Shown in pieces: positions 9,337 to 17,477 of a DNA stretch of 64,000 bases. The DNA comes from Flavobacterium psychrophilum (GTDB taxonomy: Bacteria; Bacteroidota; Bacteroidia; Flavobacteriales; Flavobacteriaceae). The stretch lies in assembly GCA_945874225.1 (NCBI GenBank), contig CAMCFT010000019.1, forward strand, positions 1 through 64,000, read 5' to 3'. The notes under the pieces were generated by a model. It was given only the letters and a program-made list of their open reading frames with translations. It made no database searches and had not been told where the DNA came from. Numbering within the stretch: the first letter of the stretch is position 1; every line of letters starts with the position of its first letter. The position numbers and the translations under genes were made by a program.

Positions 9337-9812
9337 AATTTATTACTTACTGCCAATTATATGCGAAAAGCTCAATATAACCGATTAGATTTTGACACCG
9401 CTTTAGAATTTAAACCCTTTATTTTGGGAGTCCTAGCGGCGAAAAATCCGGAAGGAAAAAGCAACAATAGTCACTTATAACTTTCATCAATCTTTTCGGC
9501 TCCATTCAGTTGGATCGATTTGTGCTTGGGTATTCTTATGGTATCAATACTTCGAAAATAGACAATACTCAGGGCGTTCCTGAATTTTCCCTGACGTGGC
9601 AAATAGGCAGAGAATGTCATAATTGTAATAATTATTTGGGCAGAAGGCCGTGGGCAATGTCATTAAGTTAGAGGTTTTGTCGATGATTTTGTCATTCTGA
9701 CGAAGGAAGAATCTCAACAAACGTGAGCAACTAACACGAGATTCTTCCTTCGTCAGAATGACAAATAAAGCTTAACTTAATGACATTGAGGCCGTGGGGT
9801 AGAAATCATTAA
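9337..9812 (+). pseudogene. degenerate 3' fragment of a second PorP/SprF gene, interrupted by a 134-bp element
   Basis: Translation from about 9340 gives LLLTANYMRKAQYNRLDFDTALEFKPFILGV..., matching residues ~250-358 of the intact PorP/SprF protein at 3311-4387. The frame breaks at SNNSHL (about 9478) and resumes one frame over as INLFGSIQLDRFVLGYSYGINTSKIDNTQGV and so on to NNYLGRRPWG. The final codons are split by the palindromic element 9655-9788; without the element and one copy of its target duplication the reading would end RRPWGRNH-stop at 9812. The 5' two thirds are missing. The last ~107 bases before the element differ from the intact gene at about six positions, whereas the earlier part is much more diverged. 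Confidence 0.88.
9655..9788. mobile_element. 134-bp MITE-like palindromic element with 10-bp target site duplication
   Basis: Terminal inverted repeats CAATGTCATTAAGTTA (9655-9670) and TAACTTAATGACATTG (9773-9788) are perfect over 16 bp. Inside is a second perfect 25-bp inverted repeat (9690-9714 and 9739-9763, starting TGTCATTCTGACGAAGG). The element is flanked by AGGCCGTGGG at 9645-9654 and again at 9789-9798, a 10-bp direct duplication of the pseudogene sequence. No coding capacity, so it must be mobilised in trans, if still mobile. Confidence 0.9.
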
Positions 9813-9896
9813 GAATGTTATTAGTTAAATTAAACAATGTTTTCAAAAAAATAATATCAAATTTAATGTGATACAATTTTGATGCTCTCCCAATCT

Positions 9897-10047
9897 GGTG
9901 CTCGATTGCATCGAGTACCTACTTACTTATTTAAGCCAAATAAAGCGTTTTAAACGCGGCTCTTCTCACTTTTTTTTATTAAACGCGTTGCAACCGCTAC
10001 GTTTGTTGTCTTTTAATTTATGTAGGTACTCAATGCAATCGAGCACC
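9897..10047. repeat. 151-bp inverted-repeat structure downstream of the IS200-like transposase (family A copies 2 and 3)
   Basis: Left arm 9897-9922 and right arm 10022-10047 are 26-bp inverted repeats with one mismatch (GGTGCTCGATTGCATCGAG... / ...CTCAATGCAATCGAGCACC). Each arm is itself a hairpin with a TGC or GCA loop. The spacer holds a further palindrome GCGTTTTAAACGC (9945-9957). The structure sits 62 bp from the stop of the transposase gene and could be part of its end or a REP doublet. Confidence 0.75.
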
Positions 10048-10109
10048 CGAGAAATTGGACAAACGAGCGCCAGTGGGATTAGCTTTATCTTTAGATAACC
10101 CCAACCCTC

Positions 10110-10571
10110 TTATTTTAAATCTTCAAAAACATACCTTTCCTCAAAAGGCACTTCTAACTTATTTAAATCTGCCAAATATTCATCTTTGAATTTCTGCTTG
10201 CGATGATGTTCCTCTTGGTTCGCTATATATCTATAAACTTTATCGACATGCGACTTACTATATGAAAAAACGCCATAACCCACTTGCCATTCAAATCGGT
10301 CTAATAAGAATTTATTATCATTGATAAATTTTGACGATTTAGCTTTCACAGTTTGCATTAATTCCGAAATGGAAACAGTGGGTTTCAACCCCAATAAACA
10401 ATGCACATGGTCTTCTACTCCATTGACAATAATGGTTTTACACCCAGTTTCATTTATTAGATTTCCTATAACTCCAAAAACCGTTTCTCGCCATTCTTTC
10501 TCTAATACCGCTTTTCGGTACTTAACTGCAAAAACTACTTGGATATGTACTTGATGATAAGTATTTGCCAT
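10110..10571 (-). CDS. IS200/IS605-type Y1 transposase (REP-associated-like)
   Basis: 153 residues, the usual length of single-domain IS200 TnpA. It carries the HUH motif (DHVHCLL, His55 and His57) and the catalytic tyrosine helix (VYRYIANQEEHHRK, probably Tyr115 with Gln119). Such enzymes cut and join single-stranded DNA at hairpins. The gene looks intact and is bracketed by palindromic repeats: family A behind it and two copies of family B in front of its start. No TnpB partner is present. Either an IS200-like insertion or a domesticated REP-associated transposase that maintains the surrounding palindromes; the sequence alone does not decide. Confidence 0.9.
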   Translation of the reverse strand: MANTYHQVHIQVVFAVKYRKAVLEKEWRETVFGVIGNLINETGCKTIIVNGVEDHVHCLLGLKPTVSISELMQTVKAKSSKFINDNKFLLDRFEWQVGYGVFSYSKSHVDKVYRYIANQEEHHRKQKFKDEYLADLNKLEVPFEERYVFEDLK

Positions 10572-10586
10572 ATTTTTTATTTTATA

Positions 10587-10709
10587 GGACTAAAGTCCAT
10601 AGCATTTATATGTTCCATCCCTACGGGATTTGCACAGGTTAGAATCACTATCTTATCTTTTCCAATGGACTAAAGTCCATAGCGACTATATGTTCCATCC
10701 CTACGGGAT
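10587..10709. repeat. two tandem REP-like units (family B)
   Basis: The pair of palindromes GGACTAAAGTCC and ATCCCTACGGGAT occurs at 10587-10598/10617-10629 and again exactly 80 bp further at 10667-10678/10697-10709, with the linker CATAGC...TATATGTTCC conserved. The first copy begins 16 bp upstream of the transposase start codon. Confidence 0.85.
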
Positions 10710-10734
10710 TCTCTCAATATTTACAAGAACCAGC

Positions 10735-11030
10735 GGTTCGACACATATAGTACCCCAATGCTTTAGCTTTGGCGGATACCAAACCGCTGCCATCATCCCA
10801 TGAACCAGAACCAGAGGTTCGACCCATATAGTACCCCAATGCTTTAGCTTTGGCGGATACCACACCGCTGCCATCATCCCATGAACCAGAACCAGGAGGT
10901 TCGACACATATAGTAACCCTATGCTTTAGCTTTGCGGATACCCCACCGCTGCCATCATCCCACGAACCAGAACCAGAGGTTCGACCCATATAGTACCCCA
11001 GTGCTTTAGCTTTGGCGGATATCTACTGAT
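10735..11030 (-). repeat. degenerate 81-bp tandem repeat, about 3.5 units
   Basis: The landmark CTTTAGCTTT recurs at 10761, 10842, 10924 and 11004, giving periods of 81, 82 and 80 bp. On the minus strand one frame (10714-10989) reads as a 27-residue unit GRTSGSGSWDDGSGVVSAKA... Compensating +1 and -1 indels in the third unit shift the frame for about 18 residues and then restore it. No start codon, signal peptide or recognised domain. It is either a fossil of a repeat-protein gene or an expanded non-coding repeat. Confidence 0.7.
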
Positions 11031-11050
11031 ACAAAACCTTTACCATTAAC

Positions 11051-11101
11051 AGATTGCCACGCTCCACTGCATTCCTGTCATACCGAGGAACGCGGCAATC
11101 T
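11051..11101. repeat. stem-loop repeat beside the restriction enzyme gene
   Basis: AGATTGCCACG (11051-11061) pairs with CGCGGCAATCT (11091-11101), one mismatch, loop about 29 bp containing GTCATACCGAGGAACG. It lies about 20 bp downstream of the restriction-modification gene's stop and may double as its 3' end structure, although no T-run follows. Confidence 0.5.
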
Positions 11102-11118
11102 CATCTCGCATCCTTCAG

Positions 11119-13557
11119 CTACTCCTTCAGGAATTCATACTGATATACTTTTGGCTTGATTTTGTCGGCTAGGATGGTTAGTTTTTTTCTTAGATCGCCT
11201 ATAAGTTCTGAATACTTTGCATCATCGCTTCTTGGATTCATTCGGCCAGTGGCGTTTCTGCCTTGAAAATATTCTCGAATGTCGTATAAACTAGCATTTA
11301 CATGGATCTCTTTTTGCGAATGATAGTAGCTCCATAATACACGACCGGCATCAAAAACGGTGGTCGCTTCTTCTGAAAACTGTCGGTTGTCATTGCTAAG
11401 CACGCGGCAATCTATTTCGCTATCAAATAATGTATTTGCTACAGGCTGTTCTATTTTTAATTTGCCATTGATAAATTGGGTCATGAAGTTACTGGCAAAT
11501 TTTTCTTTGGCATTTACTTCTTGTTCCGTAAAGGGAATCCAGTGGTTGATGCCTTCGCTACTTGTAACTCTATTTTGACCATGAAAAAGAGCAAAAGCCA
11601 AACAATCATTTTGAAATTCTGTATTGGTTTTCCAATTATCATTAGGATATAAAAATTGGTCGCGGTCGTTGAGCCAAGTAGCGTCAATGCAATGACGAAC
11701 AGAGAAATATATAAAACCAACAAATAAATTACTTTTTGTAACGTACAAATGAAATCTGTGGTCATTTTTTTCATTTTCCAAATTATCAAAAAAAACATAA
11801 TCTTTATTTTGAAAGTCAGGGGTAGAGCAATCTAAAAATCCAATTTGTAAATTTTCATTGTCTTGAAACTTATTAACCCATTGATTTATTCCTTTCGGTA
11901 AATTACCGTAGAAATTTTTATCACCTAAATAATTACCATTGTTATCAAAAATTTCTGTTGACACAGTATCCATTTTAGATTTTTTTAAAGTGTTCCAAAT
12001 GGTGAATCCGATAGGAAATTGTCCTTTTACATTATCAAATGTATTAGCAGGTACAACGAATCCGCCCTCATATTCTGCCATAAAGTATTCTTTAAACTTT
12101 TTGAAATTACTACCATTCACAAATTTTAATTTAGAAAATTGCCCCAAAACACAACCTTGTATATTTTTGTAAATAACACCCATAAATAGTGCAAAAATTT
12201 CATTAACAGCATTGCCAATTAATGGTTTAAAGGTTTCATTAATTTTAAAATTTAGAGTAATATCTTTTTTATGCTCTTTTCCTAATCCAGTTCCTGCCTC
12301 CGCATACGGTGGATTTATATAAATAATTAATTTCTTTCTTTTTTCTTCATCATTGATGATGTCTTGCAAACTTTGGGGCAGTTTAGTAAAATCGTCATTC
12401 AAGAAATCAAACTGAAAAACATGTTTTTTCAGAAGATTGGCTCCGTGATCAATGCGTTCGTGAACAACGTTGATGTCGGCTTGGTCTAAAGTACTGGCAT
12501 ATATATTGTATTTGTTAGTTAAACCCGCCAAAAGATTTCCTGTGCCCGCCGCACAATCCCATATATAATAGTCCTCTTGCCAGTTTTCGCCCAAGTAGTC
12601 GGTAAGGTATTTTTGCGAAAGTTCTACCCATTTTCTGGGGGTAAAAAAAGCGCCTTTTCGTTCTCGAATGTCTTGCGGTACCAATAAATCCCTGCGTTCA
12701 ATGATGTATTCTTGAAACTCTTTTAGAGGTGGTCGCTTGTAGCGTTTCCAAAATTGCAGGTAAGTATCTTTAATTTTTAGGTTGATGGTGGCATCAAACA
12801 TTTGCTTGATGTTTTCCTTCGCAATTTTATACCCTTGGTTCTGGAATACCACAAATAGATTGTCTCTAGTCGTGAGGTCATCCTCAATATCTTGGGTGTC
12901 TCGGTCATCCACAAAAAGGTCGGCGAGATAAAAGTCGTTATCAAATATATTTGCCTTCTTTAAGTCGTCCCAGTTAACATCAATAATTGGTTTTACAATT
13001 TCGAGCCAACGCAAATAAATAGGGATAAAATTATTTTTATCAATCTTTAATTTGCTCGTAGTTGTAGCCTTCGCCACATTGTTTTTTATGAAAACGGCAA
13101 GGTCTTTTTCATCCTTTTCATAATCATACACATACGTATATTGCTTTAGTATGGCTTCAATTCGAACTTTAATGAGTTGAAATTCTTTGGTTTCGTGGTT
13201 GCTTGGCGTAACATTCCAATTAAAGTCGTTCAGATAAAAAATATCTTGAATGTTGATGTAGGGTACAAAAGCAATTTTTTTAAAATCGAAAGCTCCCAAA
13301 AATGCAGGCGGCATGGTTTTGTCAAAGGTGCGTGCTTTGCCAATGGTTAGAATCAATTGCACAAACATCGAAGGAATATCAAAATTTCCTGTTTTGGCTT
13401 CCGCCCAAAGCAAGGGGGTTCTGCCAAATAAGTTGTCTTGTTTTGGAAAAACAGTGAAATCAATATTTCCAAGTATTTCAGTCGTGTCAAAATGTTTAAA
13501 CCAGTCTTCACCCACTTTATTTTTTAAAGCTTCTTCACGTATGTTTTTATACTTCAT
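11119..13557 (-). CDS. Type IIG-like restriction-modification enzyme (nuclease plus N6-adenine methyltransferase), possibly 5' truncated
   Basis: 812 residues. The N-terminus holds a candidate PD-(D/E)xK nuclease core (GNIDFTVF Asp33; LLWAEAKTG Glu53 and Lys55). The centre holds an N6-adenine methyltransferase: GAFFTP (302-307), SAM motif I DCAAGTGNLL (334-343) and catalytic NPPY (415-418). The C-terminal ~350 residues would recognise the target. Cleavage and methylation in one chain fits Type IIG; no separate R, M or S gene is adjacent. The frame continues upstream of ATG 13557 for about 15 codons (KIQLARLLKADAEYK), reading naturally into the annotated N-terminus, but ends at a TAA (13603-13605) without a usual start, so the 5' end may be lost or frameshifted. 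Confidence 0.85.
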   Translation of the reverse strand: MKYKNIREEALKNKVGEDWFKHFDTTEILGNIDFTVFPKQDNLFGRTPLLWAEAKTGNFDIPSMFVQLILTIGKARTFDKTMPPAFLGAFDFKKIAFVPYINIQDIFYLNDFNWNVTPSNHETKEFQLIKVRIEAILKQYTYVYDYEKDEKDLAVFIKNNVAKATTTSKLKIDKNNFIPIYLRWLEIVKPIIDVNWDDLKKANIFDNDFYLADLFVDDRDTQDIEDDLTTRDNLFVVFQNQGYKIAKENIKQMFDATINLKIKDTYLQFWKRYKRPPLKEFQEYIIERRDLLVPQDIRERKGAFFTPRKWVELSQKYLTDYLGENWQEDYYIWDCAAGTGNLLAGLTNKYNIYASTLDQADINVVHERIDHGANLLKKHVFQFDFLNDDFTKLPQSLQDIINDEEKRKKLIIYINPPYAEAGTGLGKEHKKDITLNFKINETFKPLIGNAVNEIFALFMGVIYKNIQGCVLGQFSKLKFVNGSNFKKFKEYFMAEYEGGFVVPANTFDNVKGQFPIGFTIWNTLKKSKMDTVSTEIFDNNGNYLGDKNFYGNLPKGINQWVNKFQDNENLQIGFLDCSTPDFQNKDYVFFDNLENEKNDHRFHLYVTKSNLFVGFIYFSVRHCIDATWLNDRDQFLYPNDNWKTNTEFQNDCLAFALFHGQNRVTSSEGINHWIPFTEQEVNAKEKFASNFMTQFINGKLKIEQPVANTLFDSEIDCRVLSNDNRQFSEEATTVFDAGRVLWSYYHSQKEIHVNASLYDIREYFQGRNATGRMNPRSDDAKYSELIGDLRKKLTILADKIKPKVYQYEFLKE

Positions 13558-14046
13558 TTTATATTCTGCGTCGGCTTTTAGTAGTCTAGCAAGTTGAATT
13601 TTTTACAAAATCTTGGATACGGTTTTTAGAAAATAGTAGGTATTATTTCTCGTTTTCACCATTATAAAACCCATAGTTCGATTTCTATCAAAGCTAGAAT
13701 TTTAATCTTTTACTTACAAAAAAAATAAAAAATGCCCTTTTTGGGAATAAGCCGGAACATAGCGGTATAAGTGGTAAAATACAGAAATAACTGTTTTGGT
13801 GGTTTTTGGGTAGTATTGGAAAAAAGCAAAGAAAACGTCGAGCAAAGGGCTTTAAAGACAAAAGTTAAATCTTAAATTGATTCCGGAATTTTAGTACGAA
13901 GGTTTCTAACTTTATGTGGTTGGAGAAAATATAAGAAAATAAAAACGTATGTCTGTCCTAAAGAAAACACATCAAGCCATGTATTGCAGGATTGACAATG
14001 AAACCCTGCATATAATAAGAAGCAAAGCGATGACTTTCGTTAAATT
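13558..14046. other. intergenic region between restriction enzyme and esterase
   Basis: About 490 bases without a gene. The 45 bases next to the restriction gene look like its former coding sequence (in-frame helix-like extension). A small hairpin TGCAGG...CCTGCA lies at 13985-14010. The rest is AT-rich and holds no recognisable gene on either strand. Confidence 0.6.
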
Positions 14047-14076
14047 TTGTCCACATCAAGGATTATCGTAACTTTG
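14047..14076 (+). promoter_or_regulatory. Bacteroidota sigma-A type promoter for the esterase gene
   Basis: TTG at 14047-14049, exactly 19 bases, then TAACTTTG at 14069-14076, matching the TTG-N19-TAnnTTTG consensus of Bacteroidota primary sigma factors. It predicts transcription start near 14084 and a leader of about 77 nt. Confidence 0.75.
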
Positions 14077-14160
14077 TTAATCTAGAAACCAATTGTCTGA
14101 CAGGGCGATATTAAAAGCCACATTTACCGTAAGGTACTCTTCATTTTTTAAAATATACTT

Positions 14161-14988
14161 ATGAAAAATATCGTTTTCCTGCTGCTCTTTATCACCACTC
14201 TATCTGTACAAGCTCAGCAACAGTATGAAACAGAGAAGAACATTCCGTATTATTCCGAATCCATTTCTCAACAAGACGCCTATCTTGCCTCACAATGCAC
14301 CTTAGATATTTATTATCCGAAAGGATTAAAAAACTATGCCACCATTGTATGGTTTCACGGTGGAGGTCTGACTGGAGGAAGCAAAGAAATCCCCAAAGCA
14401 TTATTAGATAAAGGGTATGCAGTCATAGGCGTTGGGTACCGGCTTTCGCCAAAAGTGACGGCACCTAAATATATTGAAGATGCGGCAGCGGCTGTAGCCT
14501 GGGCGTTTCAAAATATCAGCCTCTATGGAGGCAATCCTGATCTTATTTTTATTTCGGGGCATTCAGCAGGCGGTTATCTGGGTTTGATGATTACTCTTGA
14601 TAAAAAATATTTAAAAAAATATGATATTGATGCCAACCGCATTGCAGCCCTAATTCCTTTTAGCGGACAGGCCATCACTCATTTTACTATTCGTAAAGAA
14701 AGAGGGATTCCGGGCACTCAGCCAATTATTGACGAATATGCTCCTCTTTACTTTGTTCGTGCTGACGCACCTCCTCTATTATTGATTACCGGTGATCGTG
14801 AAATGGAACTTCTGGGTCGCTATGAAGAAAATGCGTATCTCAATCGGATGATGCAATTAACGGGAAATACCCATACTTCACTTTACGAACTACAAGGTTT
14901 CAATCACGGCAACATGCCTGAGCCTGCTTTCCCCCTATTAATAAAAAAAGTAGATGAGGTCACTAAAGCAATTTTAGCGAAAAAATAG
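14161..14988 (+). CDS. secreted alpha/beta hydrolase (esterase/lipase, HSL-like)
   Basis: 275 residues with a signal peptide (to VQAQ, about residue 19). The alpha/beta hydrolase fold shows the oxyanion motif WFHGGGLTGG (residues 64-73), nucleophile elbow GHSAGG (Ser135), an acid region LLLITGDREME and a final His in GFNHGNM. It resembles BD-FAE/hormone-sensitive-lipase-like carboxylesterases that act on short acyl or carbohydrate esters, probably in the periplasm. It is a single gene with its own promoter. Substrate not predictable from sequence. Confidence 0.87.
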   Translation: MKNIVFLLLFITTLSVQAQQQYETEKNIPYYSESISQQDAYLASQCTLDIYYPKGLKNYATIVWFHGGGLTGGSKEIPKALLDKGYAVIGVGYRLSPKVTAPKYIEDAAAAVAWAFQNISLYGGNPDLIFISGHSAGGYLGLMITLDKKYLKKYDIDANRIAALIPFSGQAITHFTIRKERGIPGTQPIIDEYAPLYFVRADAPPLLLITGDREMELLGRYEENAYLNRMMQLTGNTHTSLYELQGFNHGNMPEPAFPLLIKKVDEVTKAILAKK

Positions 14989-15055
14989 CCTTTAATTCAA
15001 TTGATTTAGTGTTTCAAAAAAATTATTTTAGAACTCTATTTGAATTAATACTAGA

Positions 15056-15547
15056 ATGCGTTTTATGAAAAAATATTCTTTTCCTCCCATTTCCAATCCA
15101 AATGCCACTGTTTTGATTCTAGGGACGATGCCCAGTGAACAATCCTTAGCATTAAGTCAATATTATGGAAACCCAAGAAATACTTTTTGGAAGTTGCTCT
15201 TTACTATTTTTGACACTCCTTTTTCTACTGACTACGAAACCAAAAAAAGTGTTTTATTGCAAAATCATATTGCTTTGTGGGATGTTTTACAAGCTTGTGT
15301 AAGAGAAGGAAGTTTAGACAGTGCCATTGAACAAGAAATACCCAATGATTTTAATACGTTTTTAAACGCACATCCCCATATCCATCATATTTATTTTAAC
15401 GGACAAAAAGCAGCTGCTTATTTTAAGCACTCTGTAACCGTTGGCAATAATTATCATTTAGTAACTTTGCCTTCTACTAGTCCTGCCCACGCCGGAAAAT
15501 CTTTTGAAATGAAATTACAAGAATGGAGCGCTATTAGACAAAAATAA
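15056..15547 (+). CDS. DNA-deoxyinosine glycosylase (uracil-DNA glycosylase superfamily)
   Basis: 163 residues (or 160 if the second ATG at 15065 is used, which leaves MKKYSFPPIS). The signature LILGTMPSEQSL...QYYGNPRNTFWKLL near the N-terminus and LPSTSPAHAG near the C-terminus are those of the hypoxanthine/deoxyinosine glycosylase branch of the UDG superfamily. It would remove deaminated purines (hypoxanthine) and start base-excision repair in the cytoplasm. It follows the esterase by 67 bp on the same strand and converges with mtnN. Confidence 0.87.
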   Translation: MRFMKKYSFPPISNPNATVLILGTMPSEQSLALSQYYGNPRNTFWKLLFTIFDTPFSTDYETKKSVLLQNHIALWDVLQACVREGSLDSAIEQEIPNDFNTFLNAHPHIHHIYFNGQKAAAYFKHSVTVGNNYHLVTLPSTSPAHAGKSFEMKLQEWSAIRQK

Positions 15548-15568
15548 GCCCATCTGCTATTCTATTTT

Positions 15569-16333
15569 TTACAATTGTTTGTATCTATTTTTAATTATTT
15601 CGGCAGCGTATTTACTAGAAATCTTTTTGATAAAGGAGGGGAAATCAATGTGTGAATTATCATCTGCTGTATCCGAAATGGTGCGTATAATACTGAAAGG
15701 AATTTCATATTCATAACAAACCTGTGCTACCGCTGCCCCTTCCATTTCTACACATAGAATATTTGGCAATTGGGAATTCAAGGCTTGTTTTTGTTCATTG
15801 CTGGAGAAAAACTGGTCTCCACTTGCAATATCACCAATAAACAACTTGGGCTGCGAAATATTGAACTCCATTAACTCTTTGTCTCCAATTATGGCATGCA
15901 ATCCTTTATTTTCAATTACCTTGGATATTGCTTTTGAGGCAAGGGCTAAATGGTTTGCATCACTTTCAAAATAAGTTTGGGAGAGCAATGGTATTTCATA
16001 TTGTTTTATTAATGGTCGTGCATCCATATCGTGTTGAATGAGTCTTTTGCCCAACACGATGTCGCCTATTTTTAAGTCGGAATTTATTGCTCCGGCTACT
16101 CCTGTAAACAGCAACTCGGTAATTTTAAATTCGTGAATCAAAGTGGTGGCAGTAGTAGCAGCAGCCACTTTGCCCCATCTTGAAAATACTACTACTGCGT
16201 CAATCCCATTTATTTGACCAGAAAAGTAGGTTCGTTTGCCCATTGATGATTTTGTGCTTTTTGTTAGTAAAGCCACTACACCTTCAATTTCTTCGGGCAT
16301 GGCACCCATAATTCCTATTGTTCTTTTTTTCAT
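15569..16333 (-). CDS. mtnN: 5'-methylthioadenosine/S-adenosylhomocysteine nucleosidase
   Basis: 254 residues covering the full PNP/UDP phosphorylase-type fold: GIMGAMPEEIEGVVALL at the N-terminus with the catalytic-site Glu (E14), the purine-binding region CVEMEGAAVAQVCYEYEIPF, and ISDTADDN with the catalytic Asp. It cleaves adenine from methylthioadenosine and S-adenosylhomocysteine, feeding methionine salvage and clearing products of SAM-dependent reactions, including 5'-deoxyadenosine from radical-SAM enzymes. The last role would be relevant to the HydE and HydG enzymes encoded 2-6 kb away. Single gene, convergent with the glycosylase. Confidence 0.93.
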   Translation of the reverse strand: MKKRTIGIMGAMPEEIEGVVALLTKSTKSSMGKRTYFSGQINGIDAVVVFSRWGKVAAATTATTLIHEFKITELLFTGVAGAINSDLKIGDIVLGKRLIQHDMDARPLIKQYEIPLLSQTYFESDANHLALASKAISKVIENKGLHAIIGDKELMEFNISQPKLFIGDIASGDQFFSSNEQKQALNSQLPNILCVEMEGAAVAQVCYEYEIPFSIIRTISDTADDNSHIDFPSFIKKISSKYAAEIIKNRYKQL

Positions 16334-16548
16334 ATTGTTGTTCTGCTTGTTTACTTGTCTTTATCATTTTGCTTAATACCAAACGGTTTTTACTCAAACC
16401 TAGACTGAAGTAAATATAAGTGATTTAAATTCGAATTCGACTTTTTCGCAAAAATGATTTTGGAATTTCTCACCCTAAAACCAATCCGTAAATAGTGTTA
16501 AAAATGACTTTCAATTATGAAAAGATTGCATTGCGTTAAGAAGATATT

Positions 16549-16578
16549 TTGCCTTTTCAAAAAATGATTGTAGCTTTG
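16549..16578 (+). promoter_or_regulatory. Bacteroidota sigma-A type promoter for the GYF_2 gene
   Basis: TTG at 16549-16551, exactly 19 bases, then TAGCTTTG at 16571-16578: a perfect TTG-N19-TAnnTTTG match, 60 bp upstream of the start codon. The rest of the 304-base space between mtnN and this gene shows nothing else recognisable. Confidence 0.75.
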
Positions 16579-16637
16579 GACGATACAATCCTAAATAAGG
16601 AAATGTCCCATTTAATAGCATTAAAGTTTAATCTTTT

Positions 16638-17357
16638 ATGAAGAAATACTTCCTACACAACGGAACTGAAAACAGTGGACCATTTGATTTGGACGAATTG
16701 AAAACCAAGAGCATCACTAAGACAACTCCTGTTTGGTTTGAAGGTATGGAAAACTGGAAATATGCCGGGGAAATCCCCGAATTGAGCAGCGTTTTCGCTG
16801 TTATACCTCCTCCTATTTCATCCTTCACAACACCTTCGCCAACTCCAAAAGCATCACAAAATAAGGCGTCTCGAAAAATTATCGGGTTGTCTAAGACTAC
16901 CTTTTTTACGATTCTTGGTGTCTTGGTTATACTAATTGGCATTAGCGTTTTAAATACCATACAAGAAAAAAGAAGCCAGGAATTAAAACTTAAAAATCAT
17001 AAAACCGAAGTTGAAAATTATCAATATGAGTTGAAACAAAAAGAAATAGCCGACCAAAAAGTCCTCGCGGCCCAAGAAGAGCTGGCAGCTGCAGAAAGAA
17101 TGTCGAAAGAGAAAAAAAATGCCGATAATAACAGGCTTTTGGTTATTCAAAAAGCCATCACTGATTATCAAACTCAATTAAAGGAATCAGAAAAAAAATT
17201 AAATAATGTTTCTGGTTTTAAGTTGTTGAGAACTGCCGCCGAAAAAAAGGAGCAAATTAATTTGTTGCAAAAGAATATTGATTCCTTTAAAATTGAAATG
17301 GTGAAATTGAAAAATGAATCCGATCAGCTTCGATTAGAATTGGAGAAAATACAGTAG
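16638..17357 (+). CDS. GYF_2-domain membrane protein with C-terminal coiled coil
   Basis: 239 residues. Residues 1-50 are a GYF_2 (DUF4339) domain: KKYFLHNGTENSGPFDLDELKTK...TPVWFEGMENWKYAGEIPEL. A Pro/Ser-rich linker follows, then one transmembrane helix (about residues 92-110, FFTILGVLVILIGISVL) and a long Lys/Glu-rich coiled coil to the end. GYF_2 domains are small peptide-binding modules found in bacterial membrane proteins of unknown role. With the domain N-terminal to one helix, the orientation is uncertain. It has its own promoter and no functional neighbours. Confidence 0.85.
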   Translation: MKKYFLHNGTENSGPFDLDELKTKSITKTTPVWFEGMENWKYAGEIPELSSVFAVIPPPISSFTTPSPTPKASQNKASRKIIGLSKTTFFTILGVLVILIGISVLNTIQEKRSQELKLKNHKTEVENYQYELKQKEIADQKVLAAQEELAAAERMSKEKKNADNNRLLVIQKAITDYQTQLKESEKKLNNVSGFKLLRTAAEKKEQINLLQKNIDSFKIEMVKLKNESDQLRLELEKIQ

Positions 17358-17477
17358 GTTTTACCTTTTACATATTAATTTTCATCGTATCAATTGGTCA
17401 TCGCCACTTTATCATTGCCCTGAAAAAGTCCTCCACAAAACATATAAATAGTAATTTTACGCGCTAAATGTAAGCCT

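Noticed and set aside
10701..10907. second open frame across the 81-bp tandem repeat (LVLVHGMMAAVWYPP unit)
   Set aside because: It is open only because the repeat length is a multiple of three; no evidence prefers it as a gene.
10735..11030. possible CRISPR array
   Set aside because: The repeats are directly adjacent without unique spacers, the unit is 81 bp, and no cas genes are present.
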